A stretch of DNA of 64,000 bases, taken from positions 1,922,001-1,986,000 of the forward strand of contig NC_010170.1 of NCBI RefSeq assembly GCF_000067205.1. The letters are read 5' to 3'. The stretch is from Bordetella petrii (lineage in GTDB: Bacteria; Pseudomonadota; Gammaproteobacteria; Burkholderiales; Burkholderiaceae_B). The stretch's first letter is position 1, and each line of letters starts with the position of its first letter. The translations under genes were made by a program, and so were the position numbers. Below the pieces are notes generated by a model. The model did no database searches and was not told the origin of the DNA. It was given only the letters and a program-made list of their open reading frames with translations. Below, one piece after another: positions 52,579 through 61,303 of the stretch.

Positions 52579-53502
52579 ATGGAGACCATGTATCTTACCC
52601 ACCCGTCGTGCAGGCTGCATGAAATGGGCAGCTGGCATCCCGAAAGCCCACAGAGGCTGGACGCCATTGCCGACCAGCTGCTGGTCAGCGGCCTGGCGCC
52701 GTTCCTGGCCGAGCACGAAGCCCCCGCCGCCACCCGCGAGGCTATCCTGCGCGTGCATACGGCCGGCCACCTCGACAGCTTGCACGCCCGGTCGCCGGCC
52801 GAAGGCTATTGCACCATCGATCCCGACACGATGATGAATCCGCATACGTACGAAGCCGCGTTGCATGCGGCCGGCGCGGGCATCGCGGCCGTGGATGCGG
52901 TGATGGGCGGACAGGCCGCCAATGCCTTCTGCGCGGTGCGCCCACCCGGCCACCACGCGCGCCGCAGCCAGGCCATGGGATTCTGCTTCCTGAATAACGT
53001 GGCTATTGCAGCGCAGCATGCGATGCAGGTCCACGGTGTGCGGCGCGTGGCCATCGTCGATTTTGATGTGCATCATGGAAACGGCACGGAAGATGTTTTT
53101 GCGGGCGATGACCGGGTGCTGATGTGCAGCTTCTTCCAGCATCCGTTCTTTCCCAATAGCGGCACCGAGCATCCGGCTGCCAACATGGTCAACGTGCCGG
53201 TGCCCGCCTACACCGATGGCGCCGCGGTGCGCGAGCTGGTGCGCGACGTCTGGCTGCCGCGCCTGCAGGCGCATGCGCCCGAGCTCATCCTGATTTCAGC
53301 CGGGTTCGATGCCCACCGCGAAGACGACATGGGCCAAATGGGCCTGGTCGAGGCCGACTATGCCTGGATCACCGAGCGCGTGGCCGAAGTCGCCGACCGG
53401 CACGCGCAGGGGCGCATCGTCAGTATGCTGGAAGGCGGTTACAACTTATCAGCCCTTGGACGCAGCGTCGTCGCCCACATACGGGCGCTGGCAAAGTTGT
53501 AG
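52579..53502 (+). CDS. Histone deacetylase-like amidohydrolase
   Basis: 307 aa (304 if the ATG at 52588, directly after GGAG, is used). Class II HDAC/AcuC pattern: HPESPQRLDAI, VRPPGHHARRSQAMGFCFLNNVAIA, zinc-binding VDFDVHHGNGTEDVF and ISAGFDAHREDDMG, plus EGGYNLSALG. Bacterial members deacetylate polyamines, acetoin-related compounds or other amides; no histone substrate is implied. Divergent from mltB with overlapping 5' regions. Confidence 0.9.
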   Translation: METMYLTHPSCRLHEMGSWHPESPQRLDAIADQLLVSGLAPFLAEHEAPAATREAILRVHTAGHLDSLHARSPAEGYCTIDPDTMMNPHTYEAALHAAGAGIAAVDAVMGGQAANAFCAVRPPGHHARRSQAMGFCFLNNVAIAAQHAMQVHGVRRVAIVDFDVHHGNGTEDVFAGDDRVLMCSFFQHPFFPNSGTEHPAANMVNVPVPAYTDGAAVRELVRDVWLPRLQAHAPELILISAGFDAHREDDMGQMGLVEADYAWITERVAEVADRHAQGRIVSMLEGGYNLSALGRSVVAHIRALAKL

Positions 53503-53569
53503 AATCAATAAATTGTGCAATGCGGGGCCGGCACTGCCGGCCGATTAATCATAGCTAGGAGGCTGCTGG

Positions 53570-54319
53570 ATGAAGGTACTGGTACCAGTCAAGCGCGTGG
53601 TTGACTACAACGTCAAGGTGCGCGTGAAGTCGGATCAAACGGGCGTGGATATCGCGAACGTGAAGATGTCGATGAACCCGTTCGACGAGATCGCCGTCGA
53701 GGAAGCCACCCGCCTGAAGGAAAAGGGCGGCGCCACCGAAGTGGTGGCGGTGTCTTGCGGCGTGGCGCAGTGCCAGGAAACCCTGCGCACCGCCATGGCC
53801 ATTGGCGCCGACCGCGGCATCCTGGTCCAGACCGATGCCGAGCTGCAGCCCCTGGCGGTGGCCAAGCTGCTCAAGGGCCTGGTCGACAAGGAACAGCCGC
53901 AGCTGGTGATCCTGGGCAAGCAGGCCATCGACGACGACGCCAACCAAACGGGCCAGATGCTGGCCGCGCTGCTGGACTGGCCGCAGGCCACGTTCGCCAG
54001 CAAGGTCGAACTGGCCGATGGCGAGGTCACGGTCACGCGTGAAGTCGACGGCGGGCTCGAAACGCTCAAGCTGAAGCTGCCGGCCATTGTCACGACCGAC
54101 CTGCGCCTGAACGAGCCGCGTTACGTGACGCTGCCCAACATCATGAAGGCCAAGAAAAAGCCGCTCGAGACCGTTACGCCGCAAGACCTGGGTGTCGATG
54201 CCGCGCCGCGCCTGAAGACGCTGAAGGTCACCGAGCCGCCGGCGCGCAAGGCCGGCATCAAGGTGGCCGATGTGGCCACGCTGGTCGACAAGCTCAAGAA
54301 CGAAGCGAAGGTGCTCTAA
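53570..54319 (+). CDS. etfB: Electron transfer flavoprotein subunit beta
   Basis: 249 aa. KVLVPVKRVVDYNVKVRVK start, NPFDEIAVEEATRLKEKG, DDDANQTGQMLAALLDWPQATFAS and the AMP-site region LRTAMAIGADRGI are diagnostic. With EtfA it carries electrons from acyl-CoA dehydrogenases to ETF-quinone reductase. Good ribosome site AGGAGG. Two bases before etfA. Confidence 0.97.
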   Translation: MKVLVPVKRVVDYNVKVRVKSDQTGVDIANVKMSMNPFDEIAVEEATRLKEKGGATEVVAVSCGVAQCQETLRTAMAIGADRGILVQTDAELQPLAVAKLLKGLVDKEQPQLVILGKQAIDDDANQTGQMLAALLDWPQATFASKVELADGEVTVTREVDGGLETLKLKLPAIVTTDLRLNEPRYVTLPNIMKAKKKPLETVTPQDLGVDAAPRLKTLKVTEPPARKAGIKVADVATLVDKLKNEAKVL

Positions 54320-54320
54320 G

Positions 54321-55250
54321 ATGACGACTCTGGTTATTGCCGAACACGACAACGCCCAACTGAAGGGCGCCACCCTGAACGCTATTGCGGCTGCCGCCAA
54401 GCTGGGCGGCGATGTGCACGTGCTGGTGGCCGGCAGCAATGCCAAGCCGGTGGCCGAACAGGCCGCCGCCGCCGCGGGCGTGGCCAAAGTGCTGCTGGCC
54501 GATGCGCCGCAGCTGGCCGACGGCCTGGCCGAGAACCTGGCGGCGCAGGTGCTGGCCATGGCCTCGAGCTACAGCCACATCGTGTTTCCGGCCACGGCCT
54601 CGGGCAAGAACGTGGCCCCGCGGGTCGCCGCCAAGCTCGACGTGGCGCAAATCTCCGACATCATCGGCGTCGAATCGCCCGATACCTTCCAGCGTCCCAT
54701 TTACGCGGGCAACGCCATTGCCACGGTGCAGTCGGCCGATGCAGTGAAGGTCATCACGGTGCGCACCACGGGCTTCGACGCGGTCGAAGCCACGGGCGGC
54801 TCGGCTGCGGTGGAAAGCGTCGAAGCGGTTGCCGATTCGGGCAAATCGTCGTTCGTGGGCCGCGAAGTGGCCAAGAGCGACCGCCCCGAGCTGGCCGGCG
54901 CGCGCGTAGTGGTTTCGGGCGGCCGGGGCCTGGGCAGCGCCGAGAACTTCAAGATCCTGGACCCCCTGGCCGACAAGCTGGGCGCGGCGCTGGGCGCCTC
55001 GCGCGCGGCGGTCGACGCGGGCTACGCGCCCAACGACTGGCAGGTGGGGCAGACCGGCAAGATCGTCGCGCCGCAACTGTACGTGGCGGTGGGCATCTCG
55101 GGGGCCATCCAGCATCTGGCGGGCATGAAAGACTCCAAGGTCATCGTGGCCATCAATAAAGACCCCGAAGCGCCGATTTTCGGCGTGGCCGACTACGGCC
55201 TGGTCGGCGACCTGTTCCAGGTCGTGCCCGAACTGGCCAACGCGCTGTAA
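54321..55250 (+). CDS. etfA: Electron transfer flavoprotein subunit alpha
   Basis: 309 aa from ATG 54321. TLVIAEHDNAQL start, N-terminal domain as in EtfB, and the C-terminal FAD-binding domain VVSGGRGLGSAENFKIL, GAALGASRAAVDAGY, VGQTGKIVAPQLYVAVGISGAIQHLAGM. Forms the heterodimer with EtfB. A strong terminator follows. Confidence 0.97.
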   Translation: MTTLVIAEHDNAQLKGATLNAIAAAAKLGGDVHVLVAGSNAKPVAEQAAAAAGVAKVLLADAPQLADGLAENLAAQVLAMASSYSHIVFPATASGKNVAPRVAAKLDVAQISDIIGVESPDTFQRPIYAGNAIATVQSADAVKVITVRTTGFDAVEATGGSAAVESVEAVADSGKSSFVGREVAKSDRPELAGARVVVSGGRGLGSAENFKILDPLADKLGAALGASRAAVDAGYAPNDWQVGQTGKIVAPQLYVAVGISGAIQHLAGMKDSKVIVAINKDPEAPIFGVADYGLVGDLFQVVPELANAL

Positions 55251-55267
55251 GCTCCGGCTTCGCGCGA

Positions 55268-55317
55268 CGCCGGGGCTGCCCGCCGGATTTCCCGGCCGGC
55301 AGCCCCGGCGTTTTTAT
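55268..55317 (+). terminator. Rho-independent terminator after etfA
   Basis: 13-bp stem CGCCGGGGCTGCC/GGCAGCCCCGGCG (55268-55280, 55298-55310), internal loop with a second GC-rich stem, then TTTTTATTT. Confidence 0.88.
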
Positions 55318-55383
55318 TTCTAGCCGCTCGGCCAGGCCAGGCAGCGGTTCAGTCAATGACCGCGGTTCGTCGATCGTGGCAGT

Positions 55384-55511
55384 CCCGTGTCGTCCGGCCA
55401 GACAGGGGCGGCGCGTTGGGCGGCGGCGCAGCTGCGCAGCAGGCCGAGGGCGCCTGCATGCGCCCGAGTCCGACGCACGTGCGCCGCCCCTGTCTGGCCG
55501 GACGACACGGG
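55384..55511. repeat. Perfect 31-bp inverted repeat (possible mini-element)
   Basis: Bases 55384-55414 and 55481-55511 are perfect inverted copies of each other (start CCCGTGTCGTCCGGCCAGAC..., ends GGGGCGGCGC at the inner side), separated by 66 bases without an ORF. The whole 128-base unit lies between the etfA terminator and the acyl-CoA dehydrogenase and resembles a REP/MITE-type mini-element, although no target duplication could be confirmed. Confidence 0.9.
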
Positions 55512-55535
55512 GCAAGGGCAAGATCACGTTCAGCG

Positions 55536-55580
55536 CTGACGCCCGGCTTGCCACGCGCCGGCCTGACGCCCGGCTTGCCA
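55536..55580. repeat. 18-bp direct repeat, 27-base period
   Basis: CTGACGCCCGGCTTGCCA occurs at 55536-55553 and again at 55563-55580. It lies between the inverted repeat and the dehydrogenase start. It may be a regulator site pair or a slippage product. Confidence 0.85.
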
Positions 55581-55637
55581 AAGGTTTAAGATTGGCCCGC
55601 AGAGCACCGCGACCGCCAACCGACCCCTGGAGACACA

Positions 55638-57464
55638 ATGCCCTACGTCACTCCCTTGCAGGATTTCCGTTTTGCGCTCAAGGCGCTGGCCGGGCTCGAC
55701 GAGATCCTGAAGCTGCCTGGCTTCGAAGAGGTCACGCCCGACCTGGTCGACGCCATCCTGGACGAGAATGCCCGCTTCGTCGAGCAGGCCATCGCGCCGC
55801 TGAACGTACCGGGCGACACCCAGCCGCCGCGCTGGGACGACGGGCAAGTGACTACCACGCCGGGGTTCAAGCAAGGGTTTGCCGAGTACGCCGCGGCCGG
55901 CTGGCAGGGTCTGCAGCATCCCGCGCAATGGGGCGGCCAGGGCCTGCCCAAGCTGGTGGCCGCGGCCCCCAGCGAGAACATCCAGGCCGCCAGCCTGGCG
56001 TTTTCGCTTTGCCCCATGCTTACCGATGGCGTCATCGAGGCGCTGCTGACGGTCGGCTCCGATGCGCAGCGCCAGGCCTACGTGCCGAACCTGATCGCCG
56101 GCAAATGGACTGGCACCATGAACCTGACCGAGCCCCAGGCGGGCTCGGACCTGGCCCAGGTCGCCTCCCGCGCCGTGCCGCAGGCCGACGGCACGTATCG
56201 CCTGAGCGGACAAAAAATCTTCATTACCTACGGCGAGCACGACCTGGCCGAGAACATTATCCATCTGGTGCTGGCCCGCACGCCCGGCGCCCCAGCCGGC
56301 GTCAAGGGCATTTCGCTGTTCATCGTGCCCAAGTTCCTGGTCAACGACGACGGTAGCCTGGGCGCGCGCAACGACGTCTGGTGCGCCTCGCTCGAACACA
56401 AGCTGGGCATCCATGGCAGCCCCACGGCAGTGCTGCTGTACGGCTCGGGCAAGGGCGACGTGGGCGAGGGCGCGGTGGGCTACCTGGTGGGCGAGCAGAA
56501 CCGCGGCCTGGAATACATGTTCATCATGATGAACGCGGCGCGTTTCGGGGTGGGGCAGCAGGGCATCGCGCTGTCCGAGCGCGCCTACCAGCATGCCCTG
56601 GCCTACGCGCAAGAGCGCGTGCAGGGCCGCGCGGTAGAGGGTTCGGCCGGGCCGGTCACGATTTCGCGCCACCCCGACGTGCAGCGCATGCTGCTGACCA
56701 TGCGAGGCCTCACCGAGGCCGCGCGGGCCGTGTCGTTCGTGGCCGCTGCCGCGCACGACAAGGGCGTGCATCATCCTGATGCCGAGGTGCGCGCCCGCAA
56801 CCGCGCCTTTTATGAATACCTGGTGCCCATCGTCAAGGGATTTTCGACCGAATCGGCGGTGGAAGTCGCGTCGCTCGGCATCCAGGTGCACGGCGGCATG
56901 GGCTACATCGAAGAAACCGGCGCCGCCCAGTATTACCGAGATGCCCGCATCCTGCCCATCTACGAGGGCACCACGGCCATCCAGGCCAACGACCTGGTCA
57001 GCCGCAAGACGCTGCGCGACGGTGGCGCCACCGCTTATGCCTGCATCGCCGCCATGCGCGATACGCTGAAGGCGCTCGACGCCGCTGCCACGCGCGCGGC
57101 GCCGGCCGAGCGTGCCGGCTTGAGCCTGCTGCGCGGCAACCTCGACCAGGCGATCCAGGCCTACGATGGCGCGGTGGCGTTCATTCTTGAGTATGCGCAA
57201 TCGAATATCCGCGCCGTTTTTGCGGCCAGCGTGCCATACCTGATGCTGGCGGGCATCGTGCACGGCGGCTGGCAGATGGCGCGCGCGGCCCTGGCCTGCC
57301 AGCGGCAACTGGCCGAAGGCTCTACCGACCCGTTTTACCGCGCCAAGCTGTCTACGGCGCTGTTCTACGGCGCGCAGATCCTGCCGCGGGCATTGTCGTT
57401 GTCGGCCGCGGTGCGGGCGGGCGACGTGGCCGACGCCTGCGGCGCCCAGGCGAATATTGCGTAA
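55638..57464 (+). CDS. Acyl-CoA dehydrogenase with C-terminal extension
   Basis: 608 aa, the long FadE/AidB-like or DmdC-like form. N-terminal helix domain, then the FAD/substrate block MNLTEPQAGSDLAQV and the YRLSGQKIFITYGEHDLAENI stretch; the C-terminal core has ARFGVGQQGIALSERAY, YEYLVPIVKGFSTE with the likely catalytic base region, GGMGYIEETGAAQYYRDARI and YEGTTAIQANDL. The last ~130 residues form the extra domain of this subfamily. Electrons probably pass to the adjacent EtfBA. Confidence 0.93.
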   Translation: MPYVTPLQDFRFALKALAGLDEILKLPGFEEVTPDLVDAILDENARFVEQAIAPLNVPGDTQPPRWDDGQVTTTPGFKQGFAEYAAAGWQGLQHPAQWGGQGLPKLVAAAPSENIQAASLAFSLCPMLTDGVIEALLTVGSDAQRQAYVPNLIAGKWTGTMNLTEPQAGSDLAQVASRAVPQADGTYRLSGQKIFITYGEHDLAENIIHLVLARTPGAPAGVKGISLFIVPKFLVNDDGSLGARNDVWCASLEHKLGIHGSPTAVLLYGSGKGDVGEGAVGYLVGEQNRGLEYMFIMMNAARFGVGQQGIALSERAYQHALAYAQERVQGRAVEGSAGPVTISRHPDVQRMLLTMRGLTEAARAVSFVAAAAHDKGVHHPDAEVRARNRAFYEYLVPIVKGFSTESAVEVASLGIQVHGGMGYIEETGAAQYYRDARILPIYEGTTAIQANDLVSRKTLRDGGATAYACIAAMRDTLKALDAAATRAAPAERAGLSLLRGNLDQAIQAYDGAVAFILEYAQSNIRAVFAASVPYLMLAGIVHGGWQMARAALACQRQLAEGSTDPFYRAKLSTALFYGAQILPRALSLSAAVRAGDVADACGAQANIA

Positions 57465-57610
57465 CGTTATTAAGCATATACAACTTACGTATTTCCAGTG
57501 ATACCGGTTTGATGTAAGAATCGTTTGACTCCGACCTCGCGCACGCAGGGGTCGCCCTTAGCAGGCCGCCGGCGGCATGGCCGGCGGCGCCAACCGCCAC
57601 GGAGACTTAC

Positions 57611-58252
57611 ATGAGCCAACTTCGCCTGGGCGATACCGCCCCGGACTTCGAGCAAAAATCTTCCATCGGCCCGATCCGTTTTCATGAGTATCTGGGCGAC
57701 AGCTGGGGAGTACTGTTCTCGCACCCGGCCGATTTCACGCCCGTGTGCACCACCGAACTGGGCTACACCGCCAAGCTGGCCGACGAATTCGCCAAGCGCA
57801 ACGTCAAGGTGCTGGCGCTGTCGGTAGACGGCGTCGAGTCGCACACCAAGTGGATCGACGACATCAACGACACGCAGTCCACCAAGGTCAATTTCCCCAT
57901 CATCGCCGACGACGACCGCAAGGTGGCCGAGCTGTACGACATGATTCACCCGAATGCCAGCGCCACCGTCACGGTGCGATCGGTGTTCATCGTCGACCCG
58001 GCCAAGAAGGTGCGCCTGATCATCACTTACCCGGCCAGCACGGGCCGCAATTTCAATGAAATCCTGCGTGTGATCGATTCGCTGCAGCTTACCGACAGTC
58101 ACAGTGTGGCCACGCCGGTGAACTGGGAAGACGGCGACGACGTCATCATCGTGCCGTCGCTGCAGGACGAAGCCGTACTGAAGCAGAAATTCCCCAAGGG
58201 CTACAAGGCCGTACGCCCGTACCTGCGCATTACGCCCCAGCCGAATAAGTAA
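57611..58252 (+). CDS. 1-Cys peroxiredoxin (Prx6 type)
   Basis: 213 aa. Peroxidatic Cys46 in SHPADFTPVCTTELG and the C-terminal domain VRPYLRITPQPNK identify the Prx6-type AhpC/TSA family. I see no second Cys in the protein, so it is a true 1-Cys form needing an external thiol. Reduces hydroperoxides. Preceded by 146 bases with probable promoter; followed by a strong terminator. Confidence 0.94.
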   Translation: MSQLRLGDTAPDFEQKSSIGPIRFHEYLGDSWGVLFSHPADFTPVCTTELGYTAKLADEFAKRNVKVLALSVDGVESHTKWIDDINDTQSTKVNFPIIADDDRKVAELYDMIHPNASATVTVRSVFIVDPAKKVRLIITYPASTGRNFNEILRVIDSLQLTDSHSVATPVNWEDGDDVIIVPSLQDEAVLKQKFPKGYKAVRPYLRITPQPNK

Positions 58253-58305
58253 ATGACTCACGGTGCGGGTAAGGCGCGTGCGCCTTGTCCGTGCCGGTGC
58301 CGCCT

Positions 58306-58334
58306 CCGCGCCCTGATGGGGCGCGGTTTTTTTT
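58306..58334 (+). terminator. Rho-independent terminator after the peroxiredoxin
   Basis: 8-bp stem CCGCGCCC/GGGCGCGG (58306-58313, 58319-58326) with a 5-base loop followed by eight T. Confidence 0.9.
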
Positions 58335-58452
58335 ATGCAGCCGCCGGGCTTATGCCTAATGGCGATGAGCAATCAAAAAATCATTCGTTCCGTTTAGTTC
58401 TTCCGGCCTGCACACTTGCATCCATCGTTGATATTCCTTCCCGGACGCAAGC
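58335..58452 (+). promoter_or_regulatory. Leader of the sulfate operon
   Basis: 118 bases between the peroxiredoxin terminator and sbp. An A/T-rich stretch (AATCAAAAAATCATTCGTT, 58372-58390) is atypical for this GC-rich DNA and is where a CysB/Cbl-type activator site would be expected. No exact motif could be assigned. Confidence 0.28.
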
Positions 58453-59475
58453 ATGCCGAAAAAGACGTTCTGGACTGCCCTGGCCGCCGTGGCCGCGACT
58501 TTCGTGCTGGGTTTGCCGGCACAGGCGCAGGATGCGCAGTCATTGTTGAACGTGTCGTACGACCCCACCCGCGAGTTGTATCGCGCGGTGGATGCCGCCT
58601 TCGTCAAGGCGTACCAGGCCAGCTCCGGAGTGGAACTGACCATCCGCCAGTCGCATGGCGGGTCCGGCAAGCAGGCCCGTTCGGTCATCGATGGCCTGGA
58701 TGCTGACATCGTGACGCTGGCCCTGGCCTATGACATCGATGCCATCGCCGCGCGCGGCCTGCTGCCAACGGACTGGCAGAGCCGGCTGCCGCGCAACAGC
58801 TCGCCCTACACCTCGACCATCGTGTTCCTGGTGCGCAAGGGCAATCCGAAGCAGATCCACGACTGGAACGACCTGATCAAAGATGGCGTGGAAGTCGTGA
58901 CGCCCAATCCCAAGACCTCGGGCGGCGCGCGCTGGAACTACCTGGCAGCCTGGGCCTACGCGCTGGAGCAGAACGGCGGAAGCACGGAGAAAGCCAAGGC
59001 GTTCGTCGGCGAGCTGTTGCGCCGCGTGCCGGTGCTGGATACCGGCGCTCGCGGCGCGACCACCACGTTCGTCGAGCGCGGCGTGGGCGACGTGTTGCTT
59101 GCCTGGGAAAACGAAGCCTTTCTGGCGTTGAAAGAGCTGGGACCAGACAAGTTCGATATTGTCATGCCGTCGCTGTCGATCCTGGCCGAGCCCCCGGTGG
59201 CCGTGGTGGACAAGAACGTAGATCGCAAGGGCACACGCGCCGCCGCCCAGGCCTACCTGGAATTCCTGTACACCCCGCAGGCGCAGGAGATCATCGCGCG
59301 CAATTATTACCGGCCCACCGACGAGCAGGTGGCGGCCCGGTACGCCAGCCAGTTTCCCAAGGTGAAGCTGGTCACCATCGACGATCCGGCCTTCGGCGGC
59401 TGGAGCAAGGCGCAACAGACGCACTTCAGCGATGGCGGAACCTTCGACCAGATCTATCAGCCCGGCGAACGATAG
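58453..59475 (+). CDS. sbp: Sulfate/thiosulfate-binding periplasmic protein
   Basis: 340 aa. Signal peptide (KKTFWTALAAVAATFVLGLPAQA), then LLNVSYDPTRELYRAVDAAF, QSHGGSGKQARSVIDGL, ADIVTLALAYDIDAI and TSGGARWNYLAAWAYA, the Sbp/CysP pattern with the GGSGKQ anion-binding loop. Binds sulfate in the periplasm for CysTWA. First gene of the operon. Confidence 0.96.
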   Translation: MPKKTFWTALAAVAATFVLGLPAQAQDAQSLLNVSYDPTRELYRAVDAAFVKAYQASSGVELTIRQSHGGSGKQARSVIDGLDADIVTLALAYDIDAIAARGLLPTDWQSRLPRNSSPYTSTIVFLVRKGNPKQIHDWNDLIKDGVEVVTPNPKTSGGARWNYLAAWAYALEQNGGSTEKAKAFVGELLRRVPVLDTGARGATTTFVERGVGDVLLAWENEAFLALKELGPDKFDIVMPSLSILAEPPVAVVDKNVDRKGTRAAAQAYLEFLYTPQAQEIIARNYYRPTDEQVAARYASQFPKVKLVTIDDPAFGGWSKAQQTHFSDGGTFDQIYQPGER

Positions 59476-59497
59476 CCGCGCGCCACAGGATGCAAGC

Positions 59498-60382
59498 ATG
59501 AATACCGCAACAATCGCGGCCTCCGGGGGCGCGGCACCGGCCGGCCGGCGGCGCAACCGCCCCGGCGTACTGCCGGGTTTCGGCCTTTCCATGGGATACG
59601 CGGTGCTGTATTTGAGCCTGCTGGTTCTCATTCCCTTAGCCGCGTTGCCGATCAAGAGCGCCGGGTTGGGCTGGGACGGGTTCTGGCAGGCGGTCACCGC
59701 GCCACGCGTGGTGGCTTCGTATCGATTGACCTTTGGCGCCGCCTTGCTGGCCGCGCTGGTGAACCTGGTGTTCGGCATGCTGGTGGCCTGGGTGCTGGTG
59801 CGCTACCGGTTTCCGGGCAAGAAAATCCTGGACGCGCTGGTGGACCTGCCGTTCGCGCTGCCCACTGCGGTGGCGGGCATTGCGCTGACGGCCCTGTACG
59901 CGAAGAACGGCTGGCTGGGCGGACCGCTGGAGCGTTGGCTGGGCCTGAAGGTGGCGTTCACGCCGCTGGGCATCGTGGTGGCACTGATCTTCATCGGCAT
60001 CCCGTTCGTGGTGCGCACGGTGCAACCGGTACTTGAAGACATCGAACGCGAGATCGAAGAGGCCGCGGCCAGCCTGGGCGCCAGCCGCTGGCAGACCATC
60101 CGGCGCGTGCTGCTGCCCACCGTGCTGCCGGCGCTCCTGACCGGCTTTGCGCTGGCCTTCGCGCGCGCGGTGGGGGAATACGGCTCGGTGGTCTTCATTG
60201 CCGGCAACCGGCCTATGGTGTCGGAGATCACGCCGCTGCTGATCATCTCGAAGCTGGAGCAATTCGATTATGCCGGGGCGGCCGCCATTGCCACGGTGAT
60301 GCTGCTGCTGTCGTTCGTGCTGCTGCTGCTGATCAATCTGTTGCAGGGCTGGCAGGCCCGGCGCTGCGGGAGACTCGCATGA
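59498..60382 (+). CDS. cysT: Sulfate ABC transporter permease CysT
   Basis: 294 aa from ATG 59498. Six transmembrane helices; the EAA-type loop EEAAASLGASRWQTIRRVLLP contacts CysA, and LPFALPTAVAGIALTALY is typical for CysT (CysU). Two-component permease with CysW. ATGA overlap with cysW. Confidence 0.95.
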   Translation: MNTATIAASGGAAPAGRRRNRPGVLPGFGLSMGYAVLYLSLLVLIPLAALPIKSAGLGWDGFWQAVTAPRVVASYRLTFGAALLAALVNLVFGMLVAWVLVRYRFPGKKILDALVDLPFALPTAVAGIALTALYAKNGWLGGPLERWLGLKVAFTPLGIVVALIFIGIPFVVRTVQPVLEDIEREIEEAAASLGASRWQTIRRVLLPTVLPALLTGFALAFARAVGEYGSVVFIAGNRPMVSEITPLLIISKLEQFDYAGAAAIATVMLLLSFVLLLLINLLQGWQARRCGRLA

Positions 60383-61290
60383 GCCGCGGCGCATACGCCG
60401 GCGCGAGCCGGCCCGATCACCTGACCGAACCGCGCTGGGTGCGCGGCCTGCTGCTGGCTTTGGCCCTGGGCTTTCTGGCGCTGTTCTTGCTGGCGCCGCT
60501 GGCGGCTGTATTCATCGAGGCGTTCAAGAAGGGCTGGGAGCTGTATCTCGCGGCCATTGTCGAACCCGACGCCTGGAGCGCCATCAAGCTGACGCTGTGG
60601 GTGGCGGCGGTGTCGTTGCCGCTGAACCTGGTGTTCGGCGTGGCGGCGGCCTGGGCCATCGCCAAATTCCAATTCCGCGGCAAGCAGTTCCTGATCACCC
60701 TGATCGACCTGCCGTTCTCGGTGTCGCCGGTGGTCGCGGGCCTGGTGTTCGTGCTGCTGTTCGGCTCCCAGGGTTGGGTGGGCCCGTGGCTGCAGGCCCA
60801 CGACCTGAAGGTGGTGTATGCGGTGCCGGGGGTGGTGCTGGCCACGCTGTTCGTCACGTTTCCGTTCATCGCACGCGAGCTGATTCCGCTGATGCAGGCG
60901 CAGGGCAGCGAGGAAGAGCAGGCCGCGCTGACGCTGGGGGCGAGCGGCTGGCAGATTTTCTGGCGCGTCACGCTGCCCAACATCAAGTGGGGCCTGGTGT
61001 ATGGCGCCATTCTGTGCAACGCGCGCGCCATGGGCGAATTCGGCGCGGTGTCGGTGGTGTCGGGGCACGTGCGTGGACTGACCAACACGATGACCTTGCA
61101 CGTCGAGATTCTCTACAACGAATACCAGTTCGCGGCCGCGTTCGCCGTGGCCTCGCTGCTGGCCTTGCTGGCGCTGGTGACGCTGCTGATCAAGAACCTG
61201 GTCGAGTGGCGCAGCGCGCGGCCCGGCGTGCAAACACAGGCCGAGCCGGCCGCCGCGCCCGCCGCGCTGGGCCGGCCCGCGGCCGCATGA
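60379..61290 (+). CDS. cysW: Sulfate ABC transporter permease CysW
   Basis: 303 aa. Six helices; DLPFSVSPVVAGLVFVLLFG, the EEQAALTLGASGWQIFWRVTLP coupling loop and ARAMGEFGAVSVVSGHVRG identify CysW. Pairs with CysT. Followed by cysA 13 bases later. Confidence 0.95.
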   Translation: MSRGAYAGASRPDHLTEPRWVRGLLLALALGFLALFLLAPLAAVFIEAFKKGWELYLAAIVEPDAWSAIKLTLWVAAVSLPLNLVFGVAAAWAIAKFQFRGKQFLITLIDLPFSVSPVVAGLVFVLLFGSQGWVGPWLQAHDLKVVYAVPGVVLATLFVTFPFIARELIPLMQAQGSEEEQAALTLGASGWQIFWRVTLPNIKWGLVYGAILCNARAMGEFGAVSVVSGHVRGLTNTMTLHVEILYNEYQFAAAFAVASLLALLALVTLLIKNLVEWRSARPGVQTQAEPAAAPAALGRPAAA

Positions 61291-61303
61291 TGGAGTGCCC
61301 TGC

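Noticed and set aside
55319..55637. Short ORFs across the inverted repeat region
   Set aside because: Frames (77-326 aa) arise from repeat and GC-rich sequence and extend into the dehydrogenase gene in a different frame; no homology pattern.
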